The position numbers and the translations under genes were made by a program. The notes under the pieces were generated by a model. That model saw only the letters and a list, made by a program, of their open reading frames with translations, had not been told where the DNA came from and ran no database searches. A stretch of 27,294 nt of DNA. Source: UBA1206 sp045600105 (GTDB lineage Bacteria > Bacillota > Clostridia > Oscillospirales > CAG-382). Of the stretch, positions 14,055 to 20,709 are shown piece by piece; position 1 is the first letter of the stretch; each line of letters opens with the position of its first letter. The stretch covers positions 1 through 27,294 of the forward strand of contig JAZRXG010000004.1 of assembly GCA_045600105.1 (NCBI GenBank), read 5' to 3'.

Positions 14055-15749
14055 TCACACCTCTATCCATTCGCAGGGAGCTTTGACTGCCTTGTGGATG
14101 GCTTCGATGATGCCCATAACTGCGACGGTCTCGTCGTGCTGAGCCTTGATATCGCCGGTGCGGAAGAAGTCGCAGAGGTCGAGGATGAAGTTGGGGAAGT
14201 AGTTCGACATCTGATTTATCATCTTCGTGCTGCCGTCCTTGTAGCTGACGGTCATGCAGAAGTCGGGACCCTGCCAGCCGTAGTGGGTCATGATGGCGCG
14301 TCTGTCGCCTTCAAATTCAATGAGGAAGGTCTGGTGCATACCGGCACCGATCGCCATTACGCGTTTGACCTTGCTGCCCATGAGGATGACGATGGGTTCA
14401 AGCTGATGGATGGCGTAGATCTCATAGTCTCCGGGACCTCTGGAGGATACGAAAGCAATGTCGTCCTTGGGGAAGTCCTTGAGCTCGTTCGCGAATCTGA
14501 GCGCGGAGGAGGAGAAGAACGGGGTGTCGTTTGCTTCGGCGAGGTCTACGATGTCCTGAGCGACTTTCTTGGAAAGGGCAAAGGTCTTGTCAACGTAGAC
14601 ACGCTTTTTGCTTCTGAGGGGAAGCTGGCAAAGATCCCAGTGTCTTTCGGGGTTATCCGGGGAAAGAACGATGATGCGGTCGGCTTTTTCAACGACTTCT
14701 TCGATAGTATTGCATCTCTGAACGCCGAACTTTTCGCACCACTGATCGGTGGTGAGTCCGCCCTTGGGGGAGTCGATCTCGGCATAAGCGTAAGCGATCT
14801 TGAATTCGTCGCCGGCAGCGTCCTTGAAGAACTGAGGATAGCTGTTTGCGTGCCATTCGTCAAGATAGTGGTCTATGAAGCCTACGAGCTTGACGGTCGC
14901 TCTTTCTCCCAGGAAGTCGGCGGCTTTCTTTATGTCCGCAAACGGATCTGCGCCGCATTCGCGTTCGATGGTGAGGAATCCGCGGTAGCCGATCTCGTCA
15001 AGTGCTTTGAGGTAGGCGTTGAAGTCGACCTTGCCTTCGCCGAGAGGCAGTTCCTTGAAGTAGTCTTCCATTCTGAGGTCTTCGATGCCGCCTTCGGCAA
15101 AGAAGGTGTATATCTTTCTGGGGTCGGTCTGCTGAAGCATGACGCCGTCCTTTGCGTGGGTGTGGACGATGAAATCCTTGAGGGTGCGGACGCCTTCAAC
15201 GGGGTCTGCGCCGGTGACCATAACGAGGTTCGCGGGGTCGAAGTTGACGCCGATGCCCTTGGAGCCTACGTCAAGGATGAAATCGCGGAGAGTTTCGGGC
15301 TTTTCGGGGCCGGTCTCAATGGCGAAGGTAACGCCGATGGCGGCACCGTAGTCGCCTATCTCTTTGCAGGCAGCCTTCATTCTTTCGTAATTGCCGCCCT
15401 TGTCAGCGGGGACTACGCCGATATGTGTGGTGACCACTTTGCTTCCGAGTGCTTTCGCAAGGTCTGCGACTGCTTTGGAAGCGGGGATCTTCCATTTGTT
15501 TTCTTCTTCGGATTCAAATCCGTGACCGCCGAAGTCGCCGCATACCGCGGAAACGACGAGTCCGTGCTCTTTGAGAAGACGGTTGGTCTCGGCAATTTTT
15601 TCGGGGGTGAAGGAGGAATAGAGCATTTCTCCGCTCGTGACGTAGAGCTGAATGCCTTCGGCTCCGACTTCTACCGCTTTGTCAAGAGAAACGGCGAACG
15701 GAGTTCTGAACGAATCGGTCATAACGCCGATTTTGAATCTTTTTTCCAT
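14055..15749 (-). CDS. Sugar-phosphate isomerase/epimerase fused to Gfo/Idh/MocA-like domain
   Basis: A two-domain cytosolic enzyme of 564 aa. Residues 1-285 form a xylose-isomerase-like TIM barrel with the expected metal-ligand segments F-A-I-E-T-G, N-F-D-P-A-N, H-T-H-A-K-D-G and T-I-E-R-E-C-G. Residues from about 288 resemble a Gfo/Idh/MocA oxidoreductase: F-I-D-H-Y-L-D-E-W-H-A-N, I-V-L-S-P-D-N-P-E-R-H, V-D-K-T-F-A (the E-K-P position) and S-S-S-A-L-R-F-A. The usual G-x-G-x-x-G is absent from the second domain, so nucleotide binding is unproven. The fusion suggests isomerisation coupled to oxidation of an inositol- or sugar-like substrate. AAGGAAGGT precedes the ATG. It follows the small exporter gene by 42 bases and probably shares its promoter. 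Confidence 0.87.
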   Translation of the reverse strand: MEKRFKIGVMTDSFRTPFAVSLDKAVEVGAEGIQLYVTSGEMLYSSFTPEKIAETNRLLKEHGLVVSAVCGDFGGHGFESEEENKWKIPASKAVADLAKALGSKVVTTHIGVVPADKGGNYERMKAACKEIGDYGAAIGVTFAIETGPEKPETLRDFILDVGSKGIGVNFDPANLVMVTGADPVEGVRTLKDFIVHTHAKDGVMLQQTDPRKIYTFFAEGGIEDLRMEDYFKELPLGEGKVDFNAYLKALDEIGYRGFLTIERECGADPFADIKKAADFLGERATVKLVGFIDHYLDEWHANSYPQFFKDAAGDEFKIAYAYAEIDSPKGGLTTDQWCEKFGVQRCNTIEEVVEKADRIIVLSPDNPERHWDLCQLPLRSKKRVYVDKTFALSKKVAQDIVDLAEANDTPFFSSSALRFANELKDFPKDDIAFVSSRGPGDYEIYAIHQLEPIVILMGSKVKRVMAIGAGMHQTFLIEFEGDRRAIMTHYGWQGPDFCMTVSYKDGSTKMINQMSNYFPNFILDLCDFFRTGDIKAQHDETVAVMGIIEAIHKAVKAPCEWIEV

Positions 15750-15791
15750 TTTTGTTACCTTCCTTTTAGATTTTTTATGTGAATTTGTCGC

Positions 15792-16274
15792 TTACGCAAA
15801 TATGGTCTGAATGAACGCGATTATTTTGTCGATATACGTCACGACCGATACGATCGCGCCGGCGGTGACGACGCCGAGGGCGATGGCGGGGAACGATTCG
15901 CGCAGCTTGAGGTTGAGCGTCAGCGCGACGAGTGCGCCCGTCCACGCGCCCGTACCGGGGAGCGGGATGGCAACGAAGAGCCAGAGCGCCGCGAAAAGCG
16001 TCTTTTTCATCTTGGCGACCTTCTTTTCGCCAAGGGAGAGTATCCATCTGAAGGGCTTGCCGAATTTTTCGAACGAGGCGAAATATTCGAGCACGCGTCT
16101 TCCGTAGACGATGAGGAACGGTATCGGTATCAGGTTGCCGACGACGGCGATGGCGACGGTCAGCCAGAAATTGACTCCGAGAGTCCTGACTCCGATGGGG
16201 ATCGCGCCGCGCAGCTCTATTACGGGAACCATACTTATTCCGAGTATGGACAGACATTTCAAAAACATAAACAA
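15792..16274 (-). CDS. Putative small multidrug-export family membrane protein
   Basis: An integral membrane protein of 160 aa matching the Sm_multidrug_ex (COG2426) pattern: V-I-E-L-R-G-A-I-P-I-G near residue 19 and P-L-P-G-T-G-A-W-T-G near residue 105, both likely re-entrant or pore-lining segments. About four hydrophobic helices are visible, and the C-terminus ends in a membrane helix. The family name rests on thin functional evidence, so a transport role is assumed rather than shown. ATG 16274 is preceded by AGGCGGAAG; a second ATG two codons later (16268) is equally possible. A perfect SigA promoter overlaps the end of sigK and drives this gene. Confidence 0.85.
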   Translation of the reverse strand: MFMFLKCLSILGISMVPVIELRGAIPIGVRTLGVNFWLTVAIAVVGNLIPIPFLIVYGRRVLEYFASFEKFGKPFRWILSLGEKKVAKMKKTLFAALWLFVAIPLPGTGAWTGALVALTLNLKLRESFPAIALGVVTAGAIVSVVTYIDKIIAFIQTIFA

Positions 16275-16301
16275 TACTTCCGCCTGAATTTTTACGCTTA
16301 T

Positions 16302-16330
16302 ATTATATATTCAAAAACCTTTTATGTCAA
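16302..16330 (-). promoter_or_regulatory. SigA promoter of the small exporter gene
   Basis: On the minus strand, TTGACA (16325-16330), a 17-base spacer and TATAAT (16302-16307): perfect consensus. The -35 overlaps the last codons of sigK, so this pair of genes is expressed vegetatively and independently of sigK. Confidence 0.88.
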
Positions 16331-17026
16331 GTTATTGTTTGAACTTCTTGTCATATATGCGTTTATTTTTTCGAGCGACGTTTTTTCTATCCTTGAAACA
16401 TAGCTGCGCGATATGCCCATTATCGACGCGACCTCGCGCTGGGGATAGCATTTGCCCGAGTCGTTCAGCCCGTAACGCAGACAGATCACCTTTTTTTCGC
16501 GCTCCGACAGCGATTCCTTTATCGCTTTGTACATCAGCGTCGAGCGTATCTTGAGGTCTATTTCCTCGGCGATGTCGTCGTCGCTGCAAAGAATGTCAAG
16601 ATACGTCAGCGGATTCCCGTCCTTGTCGGTGTCAACGGGGTCGTTCAGCGAGTTTTCGAGTGACAGCTTTTTCTGCGAACGGAAATACATGAGTATCTCG
16701 TTCTGCAGGCATTTGCCCGCGTACGTCGCGAACCGCGCCCCTTTTTCGGCGTCGAACGAGTCGATTGCCTTTATCAGCCCTATCGTGCCGATGGAAATGA
16801 GGTCGTCCTGATCCTTGCAGGTGACGTAGTATTTTTTCACGATGTGCGCCACGAGCCGCAGATTGTGCTCGATGAGCTTTGACCTTGCGCCCATGTCACC
16901 CGAACGCGCCCGCCGGAAAAGCTCCTTTTCCTCCTCCTTGCCGAGAGGCGGCGGGAAAGAATTGGCGTTTTGAACGCGCAGAAAGAGAAGTACCGCTTTT
17001 GAAAGAAACGAAACAAAAGAAAACAT
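16322..17026 (-). CDS. sigK: RNA polymerase sporulation sigma factor SigmaK
   Basis: Late mother-cell sporulation sigma factor, 234 aa. A hydrophobic N-terminal pro-segment (F-S-F-V-S-F-L-S-K-A-V-L-L-F-L) precedes N-S-F-P-P-P-L. Region 2 carries L-I-E-H-N-L-R-L-V-A-H-I-V-K-K and D-L-I-S-I-G-T-I-G-L-I-K. Region 4.2 has Q-R-E-V-A-S-I-M-G-I-S-R-S-Y-V-S-R-I-E-K. These match SigmaK more closely than SigmaE, which has a longer pro-region. The frame is intact: there is no skin-type interruption as found in Bacillus subtilis. GGAGGA lies six bases before the ATG, but it sits in the 3' arm of a hairpin. A SigmaE-type promoter is placed so that its transcript starts after the 5' arm. Genome context (acp and ligase upstream) is unusual but the family call is firm. 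Confidence 0.92.
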   Translation of the reverse strand: MFSFVSFLSKAVLLFLRVQNANSFPPPLGKEEEKELFRRARSGDMGARSKLIEHNLRLVAHIVKKYYVTCKDQDDLISIGTIGLIKAIDSFDAEKGARFATYAGKCLQNEILMYFRSQKKLSLENSLNDPVDTDKDGNPLTYLDILCSDDDIAEEIDLKIRSTLMYKAIKESLSEREKKVICLRYGLNDSGKCYPQREVASIMGISRSYVSRIEKTSLEKINAYMTRSSNNNLT

Positions 17027-17032
17027 AAAAAG

Positions 17033-17059
17033 TCCTCCGTCACAATGTATGACGGAGGA
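17033..17059 (-). promoter_or_regulatory. Hairpin sequestering the sigK ribosome-binding site
   Basis: TCCTCCGTCA (minus strand, 17059-17050) pairs perfectly over 10 bp with TGACGGAGGA (17042-17033). The 3' arm contains the sigK Shine-Dalgarno site and is followed by C-TTTTT just before the ATG. In a transcript coming from acp it would hide the site or terminate transcription. Confidence 0.75.
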
Positions 17060-17070
17060 GCTGATTTTAT
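17044..17070 (-). promoter_or_regulatory. SigmaE-type promoter of sigK
   Basis: On the minus strand, ATA (17070-17068), 16 bases, then CATACATT (17051-17044), matching the mother-cell SigmaE consensus ATA-N16-CATACAnT as I recall it. sigK is a known SigmaE target in spore formers. The predicted start lies about seven bases further on, inside the 3' half of the hairpin. Confidence 0.7.
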
Positions 17071-17076
17071 GTGATA

Positions 17077-17301
17077 TCAGGCGTTCTGCTCGATGTAATC
17101 GACAACGTCTCTCACGGTGAGAAGGGAGGGAAGCACGTCGTCGTCGAACTCGACGTCGAATTTTTCTTCGCAGATGACGACGAGGTCGGCAAGCTCGATG
17201 GAGTTGAAGCCGAGATCGGCGATGAATTCGGCATCGGGGGTTATATCGTTAGGATTGATGCTCATTTCCTCGATAAGAATGTCTCTTAATTTTTCGTACA
17301 T
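17077..17301 (-). CDS. Acyl carrier protein
   Basis: A 74-aa acidic four-helix carrier protein. The phosphopantetheine attachment site is Ser34 in D-L-G-F-N-S-I-E-L, a common clostridial variant of the D-S-L motif. Length and acidity fit a free-standing ACP. The ribosome-binding site AGAGGTAA precedes the ATG. The gene lies 49 bases after the acyl-AMP ligase and is presumably co-transcribed with it, which suggests a dedicated ligase-carrier pair rather than the main fatty-acid-synthesis ACP; whether it is the housekeeping acpP cannot be told here, so no symbol is given. It is followed by the hairpin in front of sigK. Confidence 0.92.
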   Translation of the reverse strand: MYEKLRDILIEEMSINPNDITPDAEFIADLGFNSIELADLVVICEEKFDVEFDDDVLPSLLTVRDVVDYIEQNA

Positions 17302-17350
17302 AGATGATTACCTCTTTATAATGTATTTGTCAAAAAGTGATCTTCGTGTC

Positions 17351-19072
17351 TCAGACGGTGAACCTTTTTATCTTCTGGGTCGTGGTCTTTTCGAATTCGC
17401 TTTTCTTGATCTCGATGTGGTGTATCTGTTTGAACGAGGGGAGATTGCGGTTTATCTTCGCGATCTCGGAACGAAAACGCTCGATTATCGCGCTGTCGTC
17501 GATACCCTTGAAAAGCTCGTAATCGGGGAAGATGACGGCGGTTATCATGTCTTCGCCGTCGATTTTTCTCGAGCATACGACACATTCCTTGACGATGTCA
17601 AGACGGTAGAGATATTCTTCGATCTCTTCGGGGTAGACGTTTTTGCCGTTGTCAAGTATGATGATGTTCTTTTTTCGTCCGGTGATGAAAATGTATCCGT
17701 CATCGTCGATATATCCGTAGTCGCCTGTCTTGAAGAAGCCTTCGGAGTTGAACGCTTCCTTCGTCGCCTCGGGATCCTTGTAATAGCCTGCCATTACCTG
17801 AGGGCCTTTTACGCATATTTCGCCGATCTCTCCCGCGGGAAGGTCGTATTCGTTCCCGTCTTCATCCGTGCCCATGATCTTGACGACGCTGCCGGGAATG
17901 GGAACGCCGACGGAATCGTATTTGACTCGCTTCCAGGGGACGACCGAAACGAGCGGAGCGCATTCGGTGATGCCGTAGCCCTGAGCGATGTAAATGCCGT
18001 ATTCTTCAAACTTCTTCACGAGCTCGGGGTCGAGCGCGGCGCCGCCGCAGATGATGGTGCGGAGCCTTCCGCCGAGGGAATCGTGTATTTTCTTGAACGT
18101 GAGACGGCGCACATCAACGCCGATCTTCTTGAAATTGTTGGCAACGAACTTTCCGCCCGAAAGCAGTATTTTGGGGCTGTTCGACTTTTCGATACCCGCG
18201 TCGATCTTTTTGGAAAGGGTGGAAACGAACATCGGCACGAGCACCATTGCGGTGGGCTTGAAGAGCTGGATGTTTTTGCTGAAATATTTGAGACTGTTGT
18301 TTATGCAGACCGTGCAGCCGAGGCAAATCGGGGTGAGGATGCCGCAGCAGAGCTCGTAAGTGTGGTGATAGGGAAGGACCGAGAAAACGGTGTCCTTTTC
18401 GCCGATGTTGACCATGTTCGCCGATGCCTGGATGCAGGACATGATGTTGTCCTCGGTGAGCATGACGCCCTTGCTCGTTCCGGTGGTGCCGGACGTGAAT
18501 ATTATGGAGCAGACTCTGGACGAGTCGGTGCGCTTTTTGCGGAAGTCGGCTTCGTAATACGAAATCGCTTCGTCGCCGATGGCAATGCAGAACCTGAGAG
18601 TCACGAATCTTTCGGACGAGGGTTTTTCGGCAAAGCCGTCAAGACAGATGAAATGCTTTATGCTTTCGTTCGTTTCGGCGTAAGCACGGATCTTTTCGGC
18701 GTTTGCGGAAGAATAAATGATGGTATCCGCTTCGGCAAGCTCGGTGAACTTCATTGCCTGATCAAAGGCAAGCTCTTTGTCGAGAGGGATGACCGTTTTT
18801 CCGGCAGCGATACCGGCAGCGTAGGACACGATCCATTCGTAACGGTTCTCGGAAAAGATGGCGATCCTTTCGCAGCCGTTTTCGGGCATGGAAAAGTAAA
18901 CGCCGAGGTCTTCCACCAGAAGCGAAAAGCCCTTGAACGAGATCTCGCCGACGGATTTATCCGCCCTTATATATTTCAAATACGTCTTGTCACCGAACTT
19001 TTCGGCTGCGTTGTAAACGAGCTGCCGAAGGTTGAGGACACGGGGATACTTGATGTTGATAAGTGTTTTCAA
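17351..19072 (-). CDS. AMP-dependent acyl-CoA/acyl-ACP ligase
   Basis: ANL-superfamily enzyme of 573 aa that activates a carboxylic acid as acyl-AMP and passes it to CoA or a carrier protein. The ATP-binding P-loop is S-I-I-F-T-S-G-T-T-G-T-S-K-G, then Q-G-Y-G-I-T-E-C, F-K-T-G-D-Y-G-Y-I-D, the hinge G-R-K-K-N-I-I-I, and the catalytic Lys near the end in T-T-T-Q-K-I-K-R-F. Long-chain acids are the usual substrates of this subgroup. I start at TTG 19072, with AGGA eight bases upstream, because the family N-terminus K-T-L-x-N-I-K-Y begins there. An ATG at 19117 is in frame but has no ribosome-binding site. The adjacent ACP makes acyl-ACP formation a real option. Confidence 0.9.
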   Translation of the reverse strand: MKTLINIKYPRVLNLRQLVYNAAEKFGDKTYLKYIRADKSVGEISFKGFSLLVEDLGVYFSMPENGCERIAIFSENRYEWIVSYAAGIAAGKTVIPLDKELAFDQAMKFTELAEADTIIYSSANAEKIRAYAETNESIKHFICLDGFAEKPSSERFVTLRFCIAIGDEAISYYEADFRKKRTDSSRVCSIIFTSGTTGTSKGVMLTEDNIMSCIQASANMVNIGEKDTVFSVLPYHHTYELCCGILTPICLGCTVCINNSLKYFSKNIQLFKPTAMVLVPMFVSTLSKKIDAGIEKSNSPKILLSGGKFVANNFKKIGVDVRRLTFKKIHDSLGGRLRTIICGGAALDPELVKKFEEYGIYIAQGYGITECAPLVSVVPWKRVKYDSVGVPIPGSVVKIMGTDEDGNEYDLPAGEIGEICVKGPQVMAGYYKDPEATKEAFNSEGFFKTGDYGYIDDDGYIFITGRKKNIIILDNGKNVYPEEIEEYLYRLDIVKECVVCSRKIDGEDMITAVIFPDYELFKGIDDSAIIERFRSEIAKINRNLPSFKQIHHIEIKKSEFEKTTTQKIKRFTV

Positions 19073-19139
19073 TTCGACTATCCTATTCAAAGTAATATTA
19101 TTGCAATGTATATACACTCATTACCGTGCTGCGTAAACA

Positions 19140-19167
19140 ATTATAATGCTTTGCACGTCGTTGTCAA
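19140..19167 (-). promoter_or_regulatory. SigA promoter of the ligase-acp unit
   Basis: On the minus strand, TTGACA (19162-19167), a 16-base spacer and TATAAT (19140-19145). It leaves a leader of about 60 bases to the TTG start. Confidence 0.85.
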
Positions 19168-19174
19168 TAGTTTT

Positions 19175-19204
19175 GGAATAATTTTAACATTTCACGCAAT
19201 AATA
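19175..19204 (+). promoter_or_regulatory. Possible SigmaG-type promoter of spoVAC
   Basis: GGAATA (19175-19180) and AATAATA (19198-19204), 17 bases apart, resemble the forespore pattern gnATA then cATnnTA with one mismatch. No SigA-like promoter is visible here. The predicted start would lie very near the GGGTGA ribosome-binding site, which weakens the call. Confidence 0.4.
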
Positions 19205-19225
19205 AGATACGGGTGAAACATTTAT

Positions 19226-19666
19226 ATGAATAAAAATGACTACTCGAAATACGTTGAAAAGCGTGAGAAAAAGTCGCCGACGTTAAAAAACTGTCTTTTT
19301 GCGTTCATAAGCGGCGGCATCGTGTGCGTTATCGGCAAGGCGCTGCACGACCTGTATCTCTTCCTCGGAGAAACGGAAAAAACGTCGTCGGCGCTGTCTT
19401 CCGTGTCGCTCGTTTTCCTTGCGGGACTGCTCACGGGAAAAGGGATCTATCCGAAGATCGCGAAGAAAAGCGGAGCGGGACTTTTCGTGCCGATAACGGG
19501 CTTTGCCAATTCAATAACGTCGGCGGCGATAGAAGCGAAAAGCGAGGGATTCATAATGGGCGTCGGCGCCGAAATGTTCAGCATCGCGGGTCCCGTCATC
19601 GTCTACGGCGATCTGAGCGCGGTCATTTACGGCGTAATATATTATATATACACTTTGCTTGTTTGA
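19226..19666 (+). CDS. spoVAC: Stage V sporulation protein AC
   Basis: An inner-membrane protein of 146 aa that takes part in moving dipicolinic acid into the forespore and releasing it at germination; the Bacillus protein has been described as mechanosensitive. The hallmark segment F-V-P-I-T-G-F-A-N-S-I-T-S-A-A, E-A-K-S-E-G-F and G-V-G-A-E-M-F-S-I-A-G-P-V-I-V-Y-G is complete. A charged N-terminus leads into T-L-K-N-C-L-F-A-F, matching the Bacillus pattern, and about four to five membrane segments are present. GGGTGA lies nine bases before the ATG. It is monocistronic in this window: spoVAD and spoVAE, its usual operon partners, are absent, and a terminator follows directly. Confidence 0.92.
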   Translation: MNKNDYSKYVEKREKKSPTLKNCLFAFISGGIVCVIGKALHDLYLFLGETEKTSSALSSVSLVFLAGLLTGKGIYPKIAKKSGAGLFVPITGFANSITSAAIEAKSEGFIMGVGAEMFSIAGPVIVYGDLSAVIYGVIYYIYTLLV

Positions 19667-19678
19667 GAATTGAAAACA

Positions 19679-19704
19679 AAAAGGACCTCCGAAGAGGTCC
19701 TTTT
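19679..19704. terminator. Bidirectional terminator
   Basis: A perfect 11-bp stem (19679-19689 with 19694-19704) with a CGAA tetraloop, A-run on the left and T-run on the right, between the convergent spoVAC and mscS genes. Confidence 0.9.
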
Positions 19705-19723
19705 GTATAACGCACGATATAAC

Positions 19724-20557
19724 TTATCTTGCTTCTCTGTCTCTCTTGTCGATGACTCTGACGTCGAGCTGTTCGTACGGGAATTCGATCTGAGCCTTGT
19801 CGAAGCCCTTCTTGGCGGCTTCGCGAACGTCAAAGAATACGTCCCAGTAATCGGCGTTCTTGCACCACGAACGGCAGCAGAGAACTACGCCGTTGTCGGT
19901 AGCGTTGCAGAGACGCACGGTCTTTTCCATATCCTGGATGACCTTTTCGTGGTTCGAGATAACGTCCATGAGGATCGCTTTTGCTTCTTCGAAATTTTCT
20001 TCTTCGGAAATTTCGAATTCAAGGTCGACACGTCTGAATTCCTTTTCGGAATAGTTGACGACGGAAGAGGTGGAAGCTACGCTGTTGGGAACGTAGATGA
20101 CCTTGTTGTCGAGAGTGCGGATCTTGGTGTTGCAGATGTGGATGTCTTCGACCGTACCGGTGCTGCCGGCGACTTCGATAAAGTCGTCAACCTTGAAGGG
20201 ACGGGTGATGAGAAGGAGAACGCCGCCCGCAATGTTGGAGAGAGCGCCGTTGACCGCGAGACCTACGCAGACGCCGAGGGAAGCGATGAGAGCGGTGATG
20301 CCGCTGGTATCGATGCCGAGGTATCCGATGAGGCAGACGACCACGATGATCTTAAGAGCAACTTTGCCTACGTAAATAAGGGTCCTTGCGATGGTTTTGT
20401 CGAGCTTGCCTTTTTTCTCGTTTTTTTTCTCGAGTTTTCTGGCAACGATGGTGATGACGCGGAAAGCGATGAACATGACGACGAGAGCGATAACGATCTT
20501 GATGCCGGTGTTCATTACCCAGTTAAGGATGCTTTCCCAGATGTTGTTCCAATTCAT
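19724..20557 (-). CDS. mscS: Small-conductance mechanosensitive channel, MscS family
   Basis: An inner-membrane osmotic safety valve of 277 aa, close to the family's core length (about 286 in E. coli). Three membrane helices are visible in the first 130 residues. The pore helix TM3 is Gly/Ala-rich (I-T-A-L-I-A-S-L-G-V-C-V-G-L-A-V-N-G-A-L-S-N). It leads into A-G-G-V-L-L-L-I-T-R-P-F-K-V-D-D-F-I, the classic MscS beta-domain entry, and P-N-S at the end of the beta domain. The C-terminal alpha/beta vestibule is complete. GGAGGT precedes the ATG, and a SigA promoter is upstream. Single-gene unit; co-location with spoVAC is probably chance. Confidence 0.94.
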   Translation of the reverse strand: MNWNNIWESILNWVMNTGIKIVIALVVMFIAFRVITIVARKLEKKNEKKGKLDKTIARTLIYVGKVALKIIVVVCLIGYLGIDTSGITALIASLGVCVGLAVNGALSNIAGGVLLLITRPFKVDDFIEVAGSTGTVEDIHICNTKIRTLDNKVIYVPNSVASTSSVVNYSEKEFRRVDLEFEISEEENFEEAKAILMDVISNHEKVIQDMEKTVRLCNATDNGVVLCCRSWCKNADYWDVFFDVREAAKKGFDKAQIEFPYEQLDVRVIDKRDREAR

Positions 20558-20586
20558 AAAATTACCTCCGTTAAAATAGTTGATTT

Positions 20587-20615
20587 ATTATAGCATATTT
20601 TTTGTGAATAGTCAA
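20587..20615 (-). promoter_or_regulatory. SigA promoter of mscS
   Basis: On the minus strand, TTGACT (20610-20615), a 17-base spacer and TATAAT (20587-20592). Confidence 0.85.
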
Positions 20616-20649
20616 GACCGCGAAAATATAAAAACGTTTTTTCTTAAGG

Positions 20650-20678
20650 TTGACATATCGGCGGAAATGGGGTATTAT
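20650..20678 (+). promoter_or_regulatory. SigA promoter of the MATE gene
   Basis: TTGACA (20650-20655), a 17-base spacer and TATTAT (20673-20678). It lies inside a longer frame that begins at the TTG of the -35 box, so translation must start later, at 20710. Confidence 0.82.
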
Positions 20679-20709
20679 ATACAAAGCTATTCTTACCAAG
20701 AGGAAAAAA

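Noticed and set aside
14094..15782. A 562-codon plus-strand frame opposite the isomerase fusion
   Set aside because: Antisense shadow of a gene with recognised domains; composition is low-complexity Val/Asp/Glu/Gly.
17117..19216. A 699-codon open frame on the plus strand opposite the ligase and acp genes
   Set aside because: It is the antisense shadow of two genes with clear family motifs; it has no family features and arises from GC-biased third positions.
19226..20557. A functional link between spoVAC and the adjacent MscS channel
   Set aside because: SpoVAC has been called mechanosensitive, but the genes are convergent, separated by a terminator and have different promoters, so adjacency alone is not evidence.
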